Assembly (NCBI GenBank): GCA_945865675.1
Contig: CAMBFO010000002.1
Span: 1 to 64,000, forward strand
Length of the DNA stretch: 64,000 nucleotides
From: Comamonas sp. lk
GTDB taxonomy: Bacteria; Pseudomonadota; Gammaproteobacteria; Burkholderiales; Burkholderiaceae_C
Direction: 5' to 3'
The notes beneath the pieces are model-generated. The model made no database searches. It saw only the letters and a program-made list of their open reading frames with translations, and was not told the origin of the DNA. Numbering within the stretch: the stretch's first letter is position 1; the number at the start of each line of letters is the position of its first letter. Positions 15,734 through 24,749 of the stretch are shown piece by piece. Both the position numbers and the translations under genes were made by a program.

Positions 15734-16462
15734 ATGGATCTGGCCATCAGTCACCTGGGTTTGAGCTTGCTCGCCGGCAGTTTGACCACCCTCTCACCTT
15801 GCGTGTTCCCCATATTGCCAATGGTCTTGGGCGGGGCCGCGCAGGGTAATCGCCTGGCGCCCTTGGCCATGGGCCTGGGCATGGCCTTGTCGTTTGCCGG
15901 TATGGGCGTGCTGATCGGCTCCTTGGGGCCCGTCATCGGTCTGGATGCAGACCATGTGCGCTTGTTTGGTGCAGCTTTGTTGATAGGTCTAGGTCTGACA
16001 ATGTGGGTGCCGGCACTAAATGAGCGTTTTGCCCAATGGATGATGCCACTGGCCAGTGGCGCCAATAATATGTCTTCGCGCATGCAGGGTGACACCCTGG
16101 GCGGGGCCTTGATGTTGGGTGCCGTTTTGGGCTTGGTCTGGAGTCCCTGCTCAGGCCCCTTGCTGGCTTCGGCCTTGACCCTGGTAGCCAGTGAAGGCGG
16201 GGCCGTGCGTGGGGGTATTGTGTTGGGTCTGTTTGGTGTGGGTGCAGCCACACCTTTGGTAGCTGTGGCTTACGCATCGCGCCGGGGCTTTCAGTCAGTG
16301 CGTGACAAAGTCTTGATGCACGGGGATCGGGTCAAAAAAATATTCGGCGGATTGATTTTTCTGGCAGGCCTGGGTATTGCCACCGGCGCCGATAAATGGC
16401 TTGAAGCGCAAGCGGTGGATCGTCTGCCTGAGGTGTGGTTGCGCTGGACCACCTTGTTTTGA
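15734..16462 (+). CDS. CcdA/DsbD-like transmembrane thiol transporter
   Basis: The 242-residue membrane protein has six predicted helices and the two CcdA cysteines, C23 in SPCVFP and C139 in SPCSGP, in the two inverted halves. CcdA proteins carry electrons from cytoplasmic thioredoxin across the inner membrane to periplasmic partners. The thioredoxin-fold gene just upstream is the natural acceptor. AAAGGGA lies 7 bases before the ATG. It is the last gene of this two-gene unit. Between it and the barrel gene on the other strand is a 119-base gap with no clear terminator. Confidence 0.9.
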   Translation: MDLAISHLGLSLLAGSLTTLSPCVFPILPMVLGGAAQGNRLAPLAMGLGMALSFAGMGVLIGSLGPVIGLDADHVRLFGAALLIGLGLTMWVPALNERFAQWMMPLASGANNMSSRMQGDTLGGALMLGAVLGLVWSPCSGPLLASALTLVASEGGAVRGGIVLGLFGVGAATPLVAVAYASRRGFQSVRDKVLMHGDRVKKIFGGLIFLAGLGIATGADKWLEAQAVDRLPEVWLRWTTLF

Positions 16463-16581
16463 AGGCGCGCCATGTTGCGACTTCAGCACCTTACTATCAA
16501 CCAATAGTGTGGCGATTTAAGCCAGGACACCTGGAGTTCAAGCGAAGTACGGATCTTGGCAGGGCGGTCGCAAGGGCGAAT

Positions 16582-17817
16582 CTAGTATTGGTAGCCCATT
16601 CGCAAGCCTAGTGCTTCGCCACTTCCCGGCCGGCGCCGGCCCTCGTAGCCATTAGTTTGGGTGGATCGAGTCCACTGAAGGGCGCTGTAAATGCCTTTGC
16701 CCCACTGACGTCGCCAAGCCATAGTCAAGATGGAGGTGTCCGCGTAGAAGTAGTCATCGGCCTTGAAATTAGCGAATGCGACATCATCCACCGCGGCGTT
16801 AATGCTGAATCTGGACCAACCAAATGAAAAAAGGTCAGTCGATTTCCACTCATAAATCAGTTCCAGGGTTTGCGATTTATTCTGATCCGTGACGACCTGC
16901 ACCCCGTCATAATAGTCACGCGATGCAAACAGCGAAAGGCTGTACCGTGCTCGCAGAGAACTGCGCAAGTAGGTGTCAATGCCCAAGTAGTAGTTGTCAA
17001 GCAAATTACGTCTGTCTCGGTCAATGGGAGTTAACTTGGGGCTGTAAAAACCTGCCTGATCCGAACGCATCATGCCCAGGCGCACTTGCGTTCCGGTGTT
17101 TAAGTGCAAAAAATTCAGCGCTGCGCTGATCTTCTGGTTGGAATTAAAGGTGAAATTAGGTCTCAATGCGGTCGTGTTGAAGCCGAATTCCTTGGTTGCA
17201 TAGTCCAAAATCATCGGGTTGTAAGCACCCAAAATCGCCTGCAATTGGTATTCACCCAGCGCTGTATTTGCGTACACCTGTAGCCCTGGCGCTGCGTTGT
17301 TTATCTTCATGTAGACCCTGGTGCGACAGAATACATCGGGCTCCATGATCCATGGCGAATCGACATCATAGGTTCTGCACCAATTGGTGTTAAAGCTTAC
17401 GACGCCGGCTCGAAAGCCCAATTGCGGCGAAGGGCCCCATTCGACATTGGCCGCATCTAGCTGGATCCCCATCGCCTGGTCCGCCCGCAGTTTGAAGTTG
17501 GCTTCACTGTTTGCACTTAAGCGTATATTGCTTGTAAACCGCATCCAAGGGGAAACCGTTCGGTAATCCCATTGTGTGTCGGCGTCCGGCAAGTACAAAA
17601 AAATATGATCGTTGTAGGCGCTGCCCTCCCTATTTTGCTGACCTGTTGGTTTATCCGGTTGCTTAGGTTCGATCGCCCAGGCATCTAATCCACCGTCAAA
17701 TGCAAAATTGATATTCAACCCTTCAGCTTGCGCCATGGACATGCTAGCCCCAAAGAGCCAAACCCCACAGCGCAGAAAAAAAACACGCGTCCAGCCGCGG
17801 CCCAGCGTCAAAAGCAT
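16582..17817 (-). CDS. outer-membrane beta-barrel protein of unknown function
   Basis: The 411-residue product has a signal peptide (hydrophobic stretch ending near residue 31, AQA-EG). It then shows alternating hydrophobic/aromatic strands through to a C-terminal aromatic end (GLRMGYQY), as outer-membrane barrels do. Seven or eight pairs of strands can be picked out. Two cysteines (about residues 146 and 163, near FNTNWCRTYDVDSPW) may form a loop disulfide. I do not recognise a specific porin or channel family. Its start overlaps the end of the upstream periplasmic gene by 10 bases, and that gene overlaps a subtilase, so the three are one operon. Confidence 0.68.
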   Translation of the reverse strand: MLLTLGRGWTRVFFLRCGVWLFGASMSMAQAEGLNINFAFDGGLDAWAIEPKQPDKPTGQQNREGSAYNDHIFLYLPDADTQWDYRTVSPWMRFTSNIRLSANSEANFKLRADQAMGIQLDAANVEWGPSPQLGFRAGVVSFNTNWCRTYDVDSPWIMEPDVFCRTRVYMKINNAAPGLQVYANTALGEYQLQAILGAYNPMILDYATKEFGFNTTALRPNFTFNSNQKISAALNFLHLNTGTQVRLGMMRSDQAGFYSPKLTPIDRDRRNLLDNYYLGIDTYLRSSLRARYSLSLFASRDYYDGVQVVTDQNKSQTLELIYEWKSTDLFSFGWSRFSINAAVDDVAFANFKADDYFYADTSILTMAWRRQWGKGIYSALQWTRSTQTNGYEGRRRPGSGEALGLRMGYQY

Positions 17818-18299
17818 GGGGCCAACTGCTCGGTGACTTGCGCCCGATTTAAATAACCTACCGCCGGATGGCGGCGCTTGATGCAGGCTTTCATTTCTTC
17901 TTCGTCTGTGATGCGGTAGAGGTTGTTCCTCGCTATGGAGCTTTTGCGTGCCAAAGCAGAGGATACATCTGCACTTAGACCCAAATCGCGCATGGCTTTG
18001 ACCGTTGTGGGGTCGTTCACCGGCATAAAGCAGGCGGACAAAGGTAGGCCACTGAGCCGCACACTCACCCCGGAGTAAACGTCGATCAGGTCAGTCACCG
18101 AGATTTGAATTACGTCATCGGCGCCGTCTTGATGCGCGAGGGCAAACAAGTCGCCAGCATCGGGGCGGCTGCCCGCCACGTGCTCTGCCATGGGTGCGCG
18201 CGAGCAGTGCCATACCGTGTCAGCCCAGGCGGGCAATACCGGTATGAGCAGTAGCAAAAGACCTACACGCCTTAGACCACGCAAGCAAAATTGGTTCAT
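17808..18299 (-). CDS. small periplasmic protein of unknown function
   Basis: The 163-residue product has a signal peptide (about residues 10-26, ending PAWADTVWHC) and a soluble, mixed alpha/beta remainder with four or five cysteines (WHCSRAP, LSACFMP, MKACIKRR, QLAPCF). These could form disulfides in the periplasm. No family is recognised. The start ATG overlaps the subtilase stop as ATGA, and its own end overlaps the barrel gene by 10 bases. Its place between a secreted protease and an outer-membrane barrel suggests a chaperone, propeptide-like inhibitor or substrate. Confidence 0.65.
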   Translation of the reverse strand: MNQFCLRGLRRVGLLLLLIPVLPAWADTVWHCSRAPMAEHVAGSRPDAGDLFALAHQDGADDVIQISVTDLIDVYSGVSVRLSGLPLSACFMPVNDPTTVKAMRDLGLSADVSSALARKSSIARNNLYRITDEEEMKACIKRRHPAVGYLNRAQVTEQLAPCF

Positions 18300-19408
18300 G
18301 GTGTCCCCATTCGGTCAGCGTTGAACAAGCCCAATGGAATACATCGGGCACATTTTTCAATAGGCAAAGCCGGCCGCACAAACCTGGCCTTGTTGCTTAA
18401 AAAGTCATCGAGGGTTTTGTCTGGGTTGTGCGAAAGCCAAAGCGAAATAAAGCCAGCGACCACAGGTGCCGCGAAACTGGTTCCCACCCCGCTAAAACGG
18501 GCCGAGGAGCGCTCTTTGCCAAAAAAATCCAGCTCATAGGTGGCAACTTTCAATTTATTCACCCCCCATGGCGCATCCGCCGGCAGGGCTGCCCCGCCAC
18601 CGGGGGCGTATACCAGGGTGCGTGGATCAAGCGCGGAGTACACCTCGATTTGATTCTCTGCGTTAATTGACCCAACGGAAATTACCCCGCTGCAATTGGC
18701 TGGCTCGGGTAATGGTTTGTGGAAGTTATTACCCGCTGCCGCAACGAATATTATTTTTTTCTGAACCAGATGGTCGATTAAGACTTGCAACTCAGGGTTG
18801 CACACGGACGAGCCGCCGCCCATGCTGAGATTGATGATTTTGGCGGGATTGGCGTTTTCGGGCACGCCTGGCACTGGGATGCCTGCGGCCCAAGAGATGG
18901 CATCAAGCAAATCTTTACGTGACATGGGGCACGCGCCAAAGACGCGGATCGGTACGACCTTGGCCGCGGGGTTTACGCCGAACACACCTTCGATACCATT
19001 GCCAGCCACCAAACTGGCTACTTCGGTGCCATGGGTTCGGAAGGATTCCGCCATCAAGCGCGACCCGCACTTGGCGCCCCGCTCGTCGGGGCTGAAGTCA
19101 GCAGAGCGCTCTTTGCGCAAATTTTGCGCTGCCGAGACCATGTCATAACCGGGCAATAATTGTCCAACCAAACTGGGGTGGCTCGCGATGACGCCGCTGT
19201 CAATGACGGCAACCACGATGCGATGTGGTCCAGGTCTTTCATTGACCGTGTTGATGGCTGCTGGTGCTTGCACTCGCTTGTCGGTCGCCCCAAGGTGCCA
19301 AGGTGATTCTTGCGCCATGGCCAGCCCGACCCAAAGCAAGGCTCCGCCTATGCGGAGCGCGACGAGGGAGAGTATTCGCATCGTAGGTACAGGAGTGATA
19401 CTATTCAT
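18296..19408 (-). CDS. S8-family subtilisin-like serine protease
   Basis: The 370-residue product has a hydrophobic N-terminus (about residues 11-32) consistent with a signal peptide and then a peptidase S8 domain with the full triad and oxyanion residue: D70 (VAVIDSGV), H126 (FRTHGTEVASLVAG), an oxyanion Asn in FVAAAGNN near 227 and S311 (GVGTSFAAPVVAGF). Only about 30 residues precede the domain, so there is no room for a classical propeptide. Cysteines in GAKCGSRL, FGACPMS, SVCNPEL and PANCSG may be disulfide-linked. It would work in the periplasm or outside. It heads the operon with the small periplasmic protein and the barrel. The promoter lies in the AT-rich gap up to 19542. Confidence 0.9.
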   Translation of the reverse strand: MNSITPVPTMRILSLVALRIGGALLWVGLAMAQESPWHLGATDKRVQAPAAINTVNERPGPHRIVVAVIDSGVIASHPSLVGQLLPGYDMVSAAQNLRKERSADFSPDERGAKCGSRLMAESFRTHGTEVASLVAGNGIEGVFGVNPAAKVVPIRVFGACPMSRKDLLDAISWAAGIPVPGVPENANPAKIINLSMGGGSSVCNPELQVLIDHLVQKKIIFVAAAGNNFHKPLPEPANCSGVISVGSINAENQIEVYSALDPRTLVYAPGGGAALPADAPWGVNKLKVATYELDFFGKERSSARFSGVGTSFAAPVVAGFISLWLSHNPDKTLDDFLSNKARFVRPALPIEKCARCIPLGLFNADRMGTP

Positions 19409-19542
19409 TTTAAAAATTAGTTTAACCGATACTTTTGTCGATAGGTACTGCTCTCTTCGGGTGCTCGCCCTGAAACAGTGCGATATGGTATGTTTTGTAA
19501 TGGAAGCTGTTTTTCACTAATTGCATTGCTTTTGGGGTACAA

Positions 19543-20028
19543 ATGAACAACTGGAAATGCTATGGCTACCTTACTCTTGGCCTGGGCCGGGCGATCACCT
19601 TGATCTCCTTAACTGGGTCATTGACAGCCTGTGTGGTTCCCCAAGAGACAGTGCTCCGAGCGGCCGAGCAATTGCCTGTGCCAGAGCAAGTAACTTGCGC
19701 CGCCAGTGGCGGCACCTGGGACACGAGTAATGCTATTTTGACCAAGGGTTACTGCGCCAAGGGGTCGCCTGGCCAATGCCTGGCCCATGGCGGAACTTGG
19801 CAGCGCGTGTGCATGATGGGCACGCTGGCCTGTGTGCAAGCCTATACCGATGCACAAAAAGCCTGTCGTAGTGGTTCTGATTGCCAAGGCCGGCGATGCC
19901 TGCAAGTACCCGAGGCACGCGCCAATTTGCAGCCTCAAAGCGGGCGTTGCATTGCCAACAACAACCCTTGTTACGGTGGCATCAACCTAGAAAACGGCCT
20001 GCCAGTGCCCACGGCGCAGGCCGATTGA
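19543..20028 (+). CDS. Cys-rich lipoprotein of unknown function
   Basis: The 161-residue product has a lipobox (TGSLTAC, C30) and ten further cysteines spread over the mature part, several in GGTW-linked pairs (CAASGGTWDTS, CLAHGGTWQRVC). This repeated CxxxGGTW unit looks like a small disulfide-rich module, perhaps two copies. It is transcribed away from the subtilase operon, sharing the AT-rich gap of 134 bases. It could be a substrate or inhibitor of the subtilase, but nothing in the sequence proves this. No ribosome-binding site is clear before the ATG. Confidence 0.7.
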   Translation: MNNWKCYGYLTLGLGRAITLISLTGSLTACVVPQETVLRAAEQLPVPEQVTCAASGGTWDTSNAILTKGYCAKGSPGQCLAHGGTWQRVCMMGTLACVQAYTDAQKACRSGSDCQGRRCLQVPEARANLQPQSGRCIANNNPCYGGINLENGLPVPTAQAD

Positions 20029-20107
20029 TGCGGTTCGCAGGCTGGAGCAGTCCTTGCAAGCGAATAGATGAATAATTTGTGCTTTTGACATTTGATGAGG
20101 AGTTTCC

Positions 20108-20857
20108 ATGCGCGCGCGTCATCGTCTCGCTACCCTGACACTTTTGCTGTCCCTGCTGGGCGCCCAAGTGCAAGCGCAATCAGCCTTGGTGAGTCCAGAG
20201 CGGCCTCTCGGTGCAGGGCCGAGCGCGCACTTGAGCGCGTCTGCCACAGCGCAGGTCCAGCAAGACTGGTTGGTAATTCGTTTGACGGTGCAAAAGGAAG
20301 GTGCTAGTGCGCCGCTGGTGCAAACGCAACTCAAAAATGTGCTAAGCGCAGCATTAAGCCAGGCGCAGGTATCAGAGCGGATGCAAAACGAGAGTCCGAG
20401 TCAGGCCTTACAGATCAGTACCGGTCAGCTGCAGGTGTCGCCGCGCTACAACAATGAGGGTAAGAGTAGTGGTTGGGCCGGCGTGGCCGAAATGATGGTG
20501 CAAGGGCGCGACCTAGAGCGCATCACCGCCCTGGCCGGCCGCCTGAGCGGCCTTACCGTAAGCCAAATGGAATGGAAAATCAGCCCCGAACTGCTGGCGC
20601 AAACCGAGGCCAAAGTGCAGGGCCAAGCGGTGGCGCAGTGGCGCGCCAAGGCCGATGCGCTGACCCAGCAACTGGGATTTAAGCGCTACAGCATTGGCGA
20701 AGTGACCCTGGGTTCCCCCGGTAGCGGCCAAAACTTCGGACCGCGCGTGATGGCGATGATGGACGCCAGTGCAGACGCACGCAGCGCACCCATCCCGGTG
20801 CAGGCAGGGCTGGCGCAGGTCACCGTGGTGGTCTCGGGACATGTCTTGCTTCAATAA
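20108..20857 (+). CDS. SIMPL-domain (DUF541) periplasmic protein
   Basis: The 249-residue product has a signal peptide ending near residue 24 (GAQVQAQSA) and a SIMPL/DUF541 domain. The domain begins at LSASATAQVQQDWLVIRLTV, has the repeated AL-rich helices, and ends with GLAQVTVVVSGHVLLQ. SIMPL proteins are found in the envelope of Gram-negative bacteria (E. coli YggE is linked to oxidative stress). TGAGGAG lies 5 bases before the ATG. It is separated from the Cys-rich lipoprotein by 79 bases and may be independently transcribed. Confidence 0.88.
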   Translation: MRARHRLATLTLLLSLLGAQVQAQSALVSPERPLGAGPSAHLSASATAQVQQDWLVIRLTVQKEGASAPLVQTQLKNVLSAALSQAQVSERMQNESPSQALQISTGQLQVSPRYNNEGKSSGWAGVAEMMVQGRDLERITALAGRLSGLTVSQMEWKISPELLAQTEAKVQGQAVAQWRAKADALTQQLGFKRYSIGEVTLGSPGSGQNFGPRVMAMMDASADARSAPIPVQAGLAQVTVVVSGHVLLQ

Positions 20858-20931
20858 ATTAGCGGGCTGTTCCGCTACAACTGTCGCTGTTTCGTCATCA
20901 TCGGGTAGCACAACCAGGATCACAATGGGGA

Positions 20932-21489
20932 GTGCCCACCCGCTCCATTGATGCCTTGCATATCGACTTTGCACCCTCGCTATGGCTAGGTCGGGTTGGC
21001 ATGTCTGCCTGTCCTGGTGCGGGTGGCGCCATGGCAAGCAGCCAATCGACGGGAAAACTCGCCCAGGATGTGGCGCATATGGCGAGGCAAGGTGTCAAAA
21101 CTGTGATCAGCCTTCTCGATAGCGCCGAATTGCAGCGTCTGGGCGCCACAGGGCTTTCGCTTCTGCTTGCGCAACACGGCATTGCATGGCACCAGTTGCC
21201 GGTGGTGGACTATGGCGTGCCCTCGCAAGCGGTGACCTCGCAATGGAGACGCTTGCTGCCGCAACTGACCCAGGTGCTGCAAACCAGCAACATCTTGATT
21301 CATTGCGCCCATGGCAAGGGGCGCACCGGAACCATGGCCGCCACGCTGTTCAAGTCTTGGGGCTGGAGCAGTGGGGCAGCCATGTACCACGTTCGCCGGT
21401 ACCGCCCAGGGACTATAGAGACGCATAAGCAAGAGGCCTATGTGGAGGCTTTTACTGCGGGCATTCCTAAGCCCTTGGCCACCACCTAG
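20932..21489 (+). CDS. dual-specificity/tyrosine-phosphatase-like protein
   Basis: The product of about 185 residues has the Cys-phosphatase signature HCAHGKGRTGT (C-x5-R, with the catalytic Cys after His), the usual downstream helix, and an upstream general-acid region around LPVVDYGVPS. An N-terminal LWLGRVGMSACPGAG segment matches the start of small bacterial PTP-like proteins. The start is given as GTG at 20932; a later ATG at MSACPG is possible. It would remove phosphate from protein or lipid substrates in the cytoplasm. Its 3' end faces the end of the HD-domain gene. Confidence 0.82.
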   Translation: MPTRSIDALHIDFAPSLWLGRVGMSACPGAGGAMASSQSTGKLAQDVAHMARQGVKTVISLLDSAELQRLGATGLSLLLAQHGIAWHQLPVVDYGVPSQAVTSQWRRLLPQLTQVLQTSNILIHCAHGKGRTGTMAATLFKSWGWSSGAAMYHVRRYRPGTIETHKQEAYVEAFTAGIPKPLATT

Positions 21490-21507
21490 TGGCCAGCGAG
21501 GCTGGGC

Positions 21508-22068
21508 TTAGGCAATGGCTACCTGTTCCATCATGCTGGCGTAATGGGCGAGCGCTGGCGTCACCTGATCAGGTACCTTGGCCAAATCGTCGTAGCGACG
21601 CAGGCGTACCGCTTGCGCGTAATAAGTCAGTTCCTCGAACGCGCGTACCTGCGCATCGTCGAAGCGGCCGCCCTGTAATTCCAGACTGTGCTTGGAAGCA
21701 GGCGACAAGGAATCCCAGTAGAGCGAATCGGTCGCACACAAATAGCGTTTAGCGTCGACGTGCAGTTTGATGGGCTCTAGCACGGCATCCGAAAAGCACT
21801 TGCGCAAAAAGGGCAGGGCTACATACTGGTGCAGGTCGTCTTTGGTCGGTGCCGCCTCCTGGTCGGCCGCCGGCGTCACTGCAGCGCTGAGCATATGCCC
21901 CAGATCGTGCAACAGGGCGGCCACGACTGTTTCTGCAGACTCCTGGGCTTGCTCTGCGAGGTGGGCGCATTGCAGTGCGTGGTGCAGTTGACTCACCGCC
22001 TCTTGGCCATACCAGGTGGTGGCGCGGCTTTCTAAGAGTTGGACGATTTCTGGGATGGATAGGGACAT
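21508..22068 (-). CDS. PhnZ-like HD-domain phosphonate oxygenase candidate
   Basis: The 186-residue product is an HD protein of the phosphonate-operon type. It has WYGQEAVSQLHHALQCA near the start, AALLHDLGHML as HD motif, a later DDLHQYVALPFL and LHVDAKRYLCA, and SKHSLELQGG. PhnZ uses a di-iron centre to oxidise the C-P carbon of 2-amino-1-hydroxyethylphosphonate to glycine and phosphate after PhnY hydroxylates aminoethylphosphonate. PhnY is not in this window. It is the last gene of the leftward phosphonate unit, 45 bases after the second phnE, so co-expression is likely. Whether it acts on aminoethylphosphonate or another phosphonate is not determined. Confidence 0.8.
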   Translation of the reverse strand: MSLSIPEIVQLLESRATTWYGQEAVSQLHHALQCAHLAEQAQESAETVVAALLHDLGHMLSAAVTPAADQEAAPTKDDLHQYVALPFLRKCFSDAVLEPIKLHVDAKRYLCATDSLYWDSLSPASKHSLELQGGRFDDAQVRAFEELTYYAQAVRLRRYDDLAKVPDQVTPALAHYASMMEQVAIA

Positions 22069-22113
22069 GGTGTTCTCCGAGTTTGGGGTGCCTTCGCGTC
22101 TGCCTGTGCGGCG

Positions 22114-22989
22114 CTACTGCGCGCGCACGCCGATGATTGAAAAACGGATGCGGGCGCAACAATAATCGATCAGCGATACAGTGGCCAGGATGAGCAAAAT
22201 CACAAACGCCATTTGCTGCAGCTCTAGTGTGCGGATTTGCTCCGACAAAATCAAACCAATGCCGCCTGCCCCGACGATGCCAATGATGGAAGCGCTACGG
22301 GTGTTGGACTCAAACGCATACAGCACCTGGCTCAGTAGCACGGGCAACAGTTGGGGCAAGATGCCAAAACGCACCGCAGAGAAAGACGAACCGCCGGTGG
22401 ACACCACGCCTTCGACGGGTTTGTCGTCCGCCGCCTCTATGGCCTCAGAGAACAGTTTGCCAAAGCTACCCAGGTCTGCCATGAACAGGGCCAGCACGCC
22501 GGCAAATGGCCCCAGGCCCACCACATTGATCCAAATCAGTGCCCAAATCAGAATATCGACACCGCGCAAGCTGTCAAAACTGCGTCTGGCAAAAAATTGC
22601 GTGACGCGGTTGAGCGTGGTGTTACGTGCAGCCAAAAAACCCAGTGGGAAGGCCACGATTGCAGCCATTAAGGTGCCCAGCAATGCAATGGCCAAAGTCT
22701 CCACCATCGCGTAGGCATATACGCCAGCCAGGGACCAACTGCCCGGTTGGGGGGGGAACATGCGTAGCACCATGGCGCCCAGCTCGCCCAGGCCGCCGAG
22801 AATGCGCGCGTAAGACACGTCAAGACTATGCACACCGTAGGCAAACACCACGGCAGCCAAAAGGGCTGCTGAAAACGCCCCCATGCGCCCCCGGTAAATC
22901 GGCTCGAAGTGCGACGGGTAGCGCGTGCGCAGCAGACCATTCTTTTTGGCAAGGTCTGCGGCCGCGATCGGTATAGCTTGCACGCTCAT
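22114..22989 (-). CDS. phnE: phosphonate ABC transporter permease PhnE (second copy)
   Basis: The 291-residue inner-membrane permease has about six helices and the PhnE/EAA loop (GGSSFSAVRFGILPQLLPVL, with the preceding EAIEAADDKPVEGV). It forms the channel of the PhnCDE importer together with the copy immediately upstream. The start overlaps that gene's stop as ATGA. The end is followed by an HD-domain gene. The two copies differ clearly, so they probably form a heterodimeric channel. Confidence 0.94.
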   Translation of the reverse strand: MSVQAIPIAAADLAKKNGLLRTRYPSHFEPIYRGRMGAFSAALLAAVVFAYGVHSLDVSYARILGGLGELGAMVLRMFPPQPGSWSLAGVYAYAMVETLAIALLGTLMAAIVAFPLGFLAARNTTLNRVTQFFARRSFDSLRGVDILIWALIWINVVGLGPFAGVLALFMADLGSFGKLFSEAIEAADDKPVEGVVSTGGSSFSAVRFGILPQLLPVLLSQVLYAFESNTRSASIIGIVGAGGIGLILSEQIRTLELQQMAFVILLILATVSLIDYCCARIRFSIIGVRAQ

Positions 22990-23843
22990 CCTTGGCGTTC
23001 CTGGCCTAGCAGGCGGTGGCGAACGCGTTCGGTTAGCGCGTCTATCAGCATGACGGTGGTGATAATCAATACCAGCAGGGCGCTCACGTCGGAGTAATAG
23101 AACTTGCGAATCACCTCGAGTAGCGTCTGTCCTATACCGCCTGCTCCCACAAAGCCAAGTACCGCGGCGCCGCGCACATTAATTTCAAAACGCAACAAGG
23201 CGTAGCTGGCAAAGTTGGACGCCACTTGCGGCAGCACCGCGAAGCGCACCTTGTGCAGCCAATTGCCCCCTGTGGCCAGCACGCCGTCTACCGGTTTCAT
23301 ATCCACGTTTTCTACGACCTCAGCAAACAATTTGCCCAAGGCACCGGTGGTATGAATGGCCAGTGCCAAGATGCCCGGAAGTGGTCCCAGGCTAAAGGCG
23401 ACCACAAAAATCAGCGCAAAAACGATCTCGGGCACGGTGCGAGAAAACTCCAGCAGGCGCCGTGTGGCAAAGACCAACCAGGTGCTATGGGTTATGTTAT
23501 TGCTGGCCAGAAAGCACAGCACCAGCGCAGCAAAGGCACCGAGCACGGTGCCCACATAGGCCATCAACAAGGTCTCGCCCATCAGGGCCAACCATTTTTT
23601 CCAGCCCCAAAACCACTCTACCGGGTCGCTGATCACCCACTGCCCGTTGTCCAGGTGGGCGATGCGGTAGAAGTAGCTGGTGAAGCTGCCAATATTGTCG
23701 AGAAACTTGGAAGCCGATATCTCGGCGACGTGTCCTGCGAAGAGGACGGAGACGCCGAGCACCAGCAAACCCAGCCAAATTTGGCGGCGCTTGGCCGCCA
23801 CCGCTTGCGCGTAGGCTTGGCTTCTGGTGCTTGGCGAATTCAC
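22986..23843 (-). CDS. phnE: phosphonate ABC transporter permease PhnE (first copy)
   Basis: The 285-residue permease has six helices and the binding-protein-dependent loop (EVVENVDMKPVDGVLATGGN, WLHKVRFAVLPQVASNFASY). It lies 6 bases after phnD and overlaps the second phnE by 4 bases. A duplicated phnE is common in the Burkholderiales and other phosphonate operons. Confidence 0.94.
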   Translation of the reverse strand: MNSPSTRSQAYAQAVAAKRRQIWLGLLVLGVSVLFAGHVAEISASKFLDNIGSFTSYFYRIAHLDNGQWVISDPVEWFWGWKKWLALMGETLLMAYVGTVLGAFAALVLCFLASNNITHSTWLVFATRRLLEFSRTVPEIVFALIFVVAFSLGPLPGILALAIHTTGALGKLFAEVVENVDMKPVDGVLATGGNWLHKVRFAVLPQVASNFASYALLRFEINVRGAAVLGFVGAGGIGQTLLEVIRKFYYSDVSALLVLIITTVMLIDALTERVRHRLLGQERQG

Positions 23844-23849
23844 GCTTGC

Positions 23850-24749
23850 TTACTTCTTGCGCAGTGCGTCGACGAACTTGTTGAGTTCGACCACGGGCAG
23901 ATACGCTTCATGCGTAACAGGCTGGAAAGGCTCGTTTTTACCAGCCGAGAGTTTCTCGAAGGCGGCTTTGTCCTTTTTAGGTGCGTCAAATATCGCCTGC
24001 TCGATCTTCTTTTTCAGGTCAGCCGGCAGGCTGTCCAGGTAAGCGATCGGCGAGTTCACGATTTGGTCCGACTTGAAGATGATGCGGAAGTCTTCGCGCT
24101 TGACCATGCCCTTGTCGGCCATGCGGATCATTTCGGAGTCGTTTTCGTTATTCCACCAGTTGGCAGCCATGTCAACCGTGCCTTGGTTCAGCGCCATCAC
24201 GGCGTTCACATGGCTACCGCTGTAGACCACTTTGCCGAAGAACTCTTCAGGCTTGATGCCCATTTTGTCCATGGCGTAACGGGGCACGTTGTTACCCGAG
24301 GTGGAATTGGGGTCGACCAAGGCAATGTTTTTGCCTTTGAGGTCTTCGATTTTTTGGTACGACGAGTTGGCCTTCACGTAAAACACCGCGTGGTAGCCTT
24401 TGACGCCGCCCTTGTTCACTTCGATGGCAAACGGCGTTGTCTTCACGCCAATCATGCGGGCGCGGGCGTAGGACGCCGGGCCGTAGTAGGCGACATGGAT
24501 TTGCTCGGCGCGCTGGCCTTCGATCACGGCGGCGTAGTCACCAGCGATGCGCAGCTTGACCGGTACGCCGATTTCGCGCGACAGGTACGCGATGAAGTCA
24601 CCATAGCGCTCGGTCACCATAGCAGCGTTTTCATCAGGAATGCTGGCAAAAACCAACTCAGGGTATTTGGCTTTCCAGTCTTGGGCCTGGGCCGAAGCCA
24701 TCAGGGCGCTGGAGGCGGCCAGTGCGAGGAGTACGCGGCGATTGAACAT
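23850..24749 (-). CDS. phnD: phosphonate ABC transporter substrate-binding protein PhnD
   Basis: The 299-residue product has a signal peptide (MFNRRVLLALAASSALMASA, cleaved before QDWKAKYP) and a PhnD/TctC-type periplasmic binding fold. It carries the phosphonate-binding region around AYYGPASYARA, the DPNSTSGNNVPRYAMDK loop and YSGSHVNAVMALNQGTVDMA. The start at 24749 has AAGGA 6 bases upstream and fits the signal peptide; a longer frame extends 47 codons upstream but crosses the leader region. It feeds phosphonates to PhnCE2. It lies 52 bases downstream of phnC. Confidence 0.95.
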   Translation of the reverse strand: MFNRRVLLALAASSALMASAQAQDWKAKYPELVFASIPDENAAMVTERYGDFIAYLSREIGVPVKLRIAGDYAAVIEGQRAEQIHVAYYGPASYARARMIGVKTTPFAIEVNKGGVKGYHAVFYVKANSSYQKIEDLKGKNIALVDPNSTSGNNVPRYAMDKMGIKPEEFFGKVVYSGSHVNAVMALNQGTVDMAANWWNNENDSEMIRMADKGMVKREDFRIIFKSDQIVNSPIAYLDSLPADLKKKIEQAIFDAPKKDKAAFEKLSAGKNEPFQPVTHEAYLPVVELNKFVDALRKK

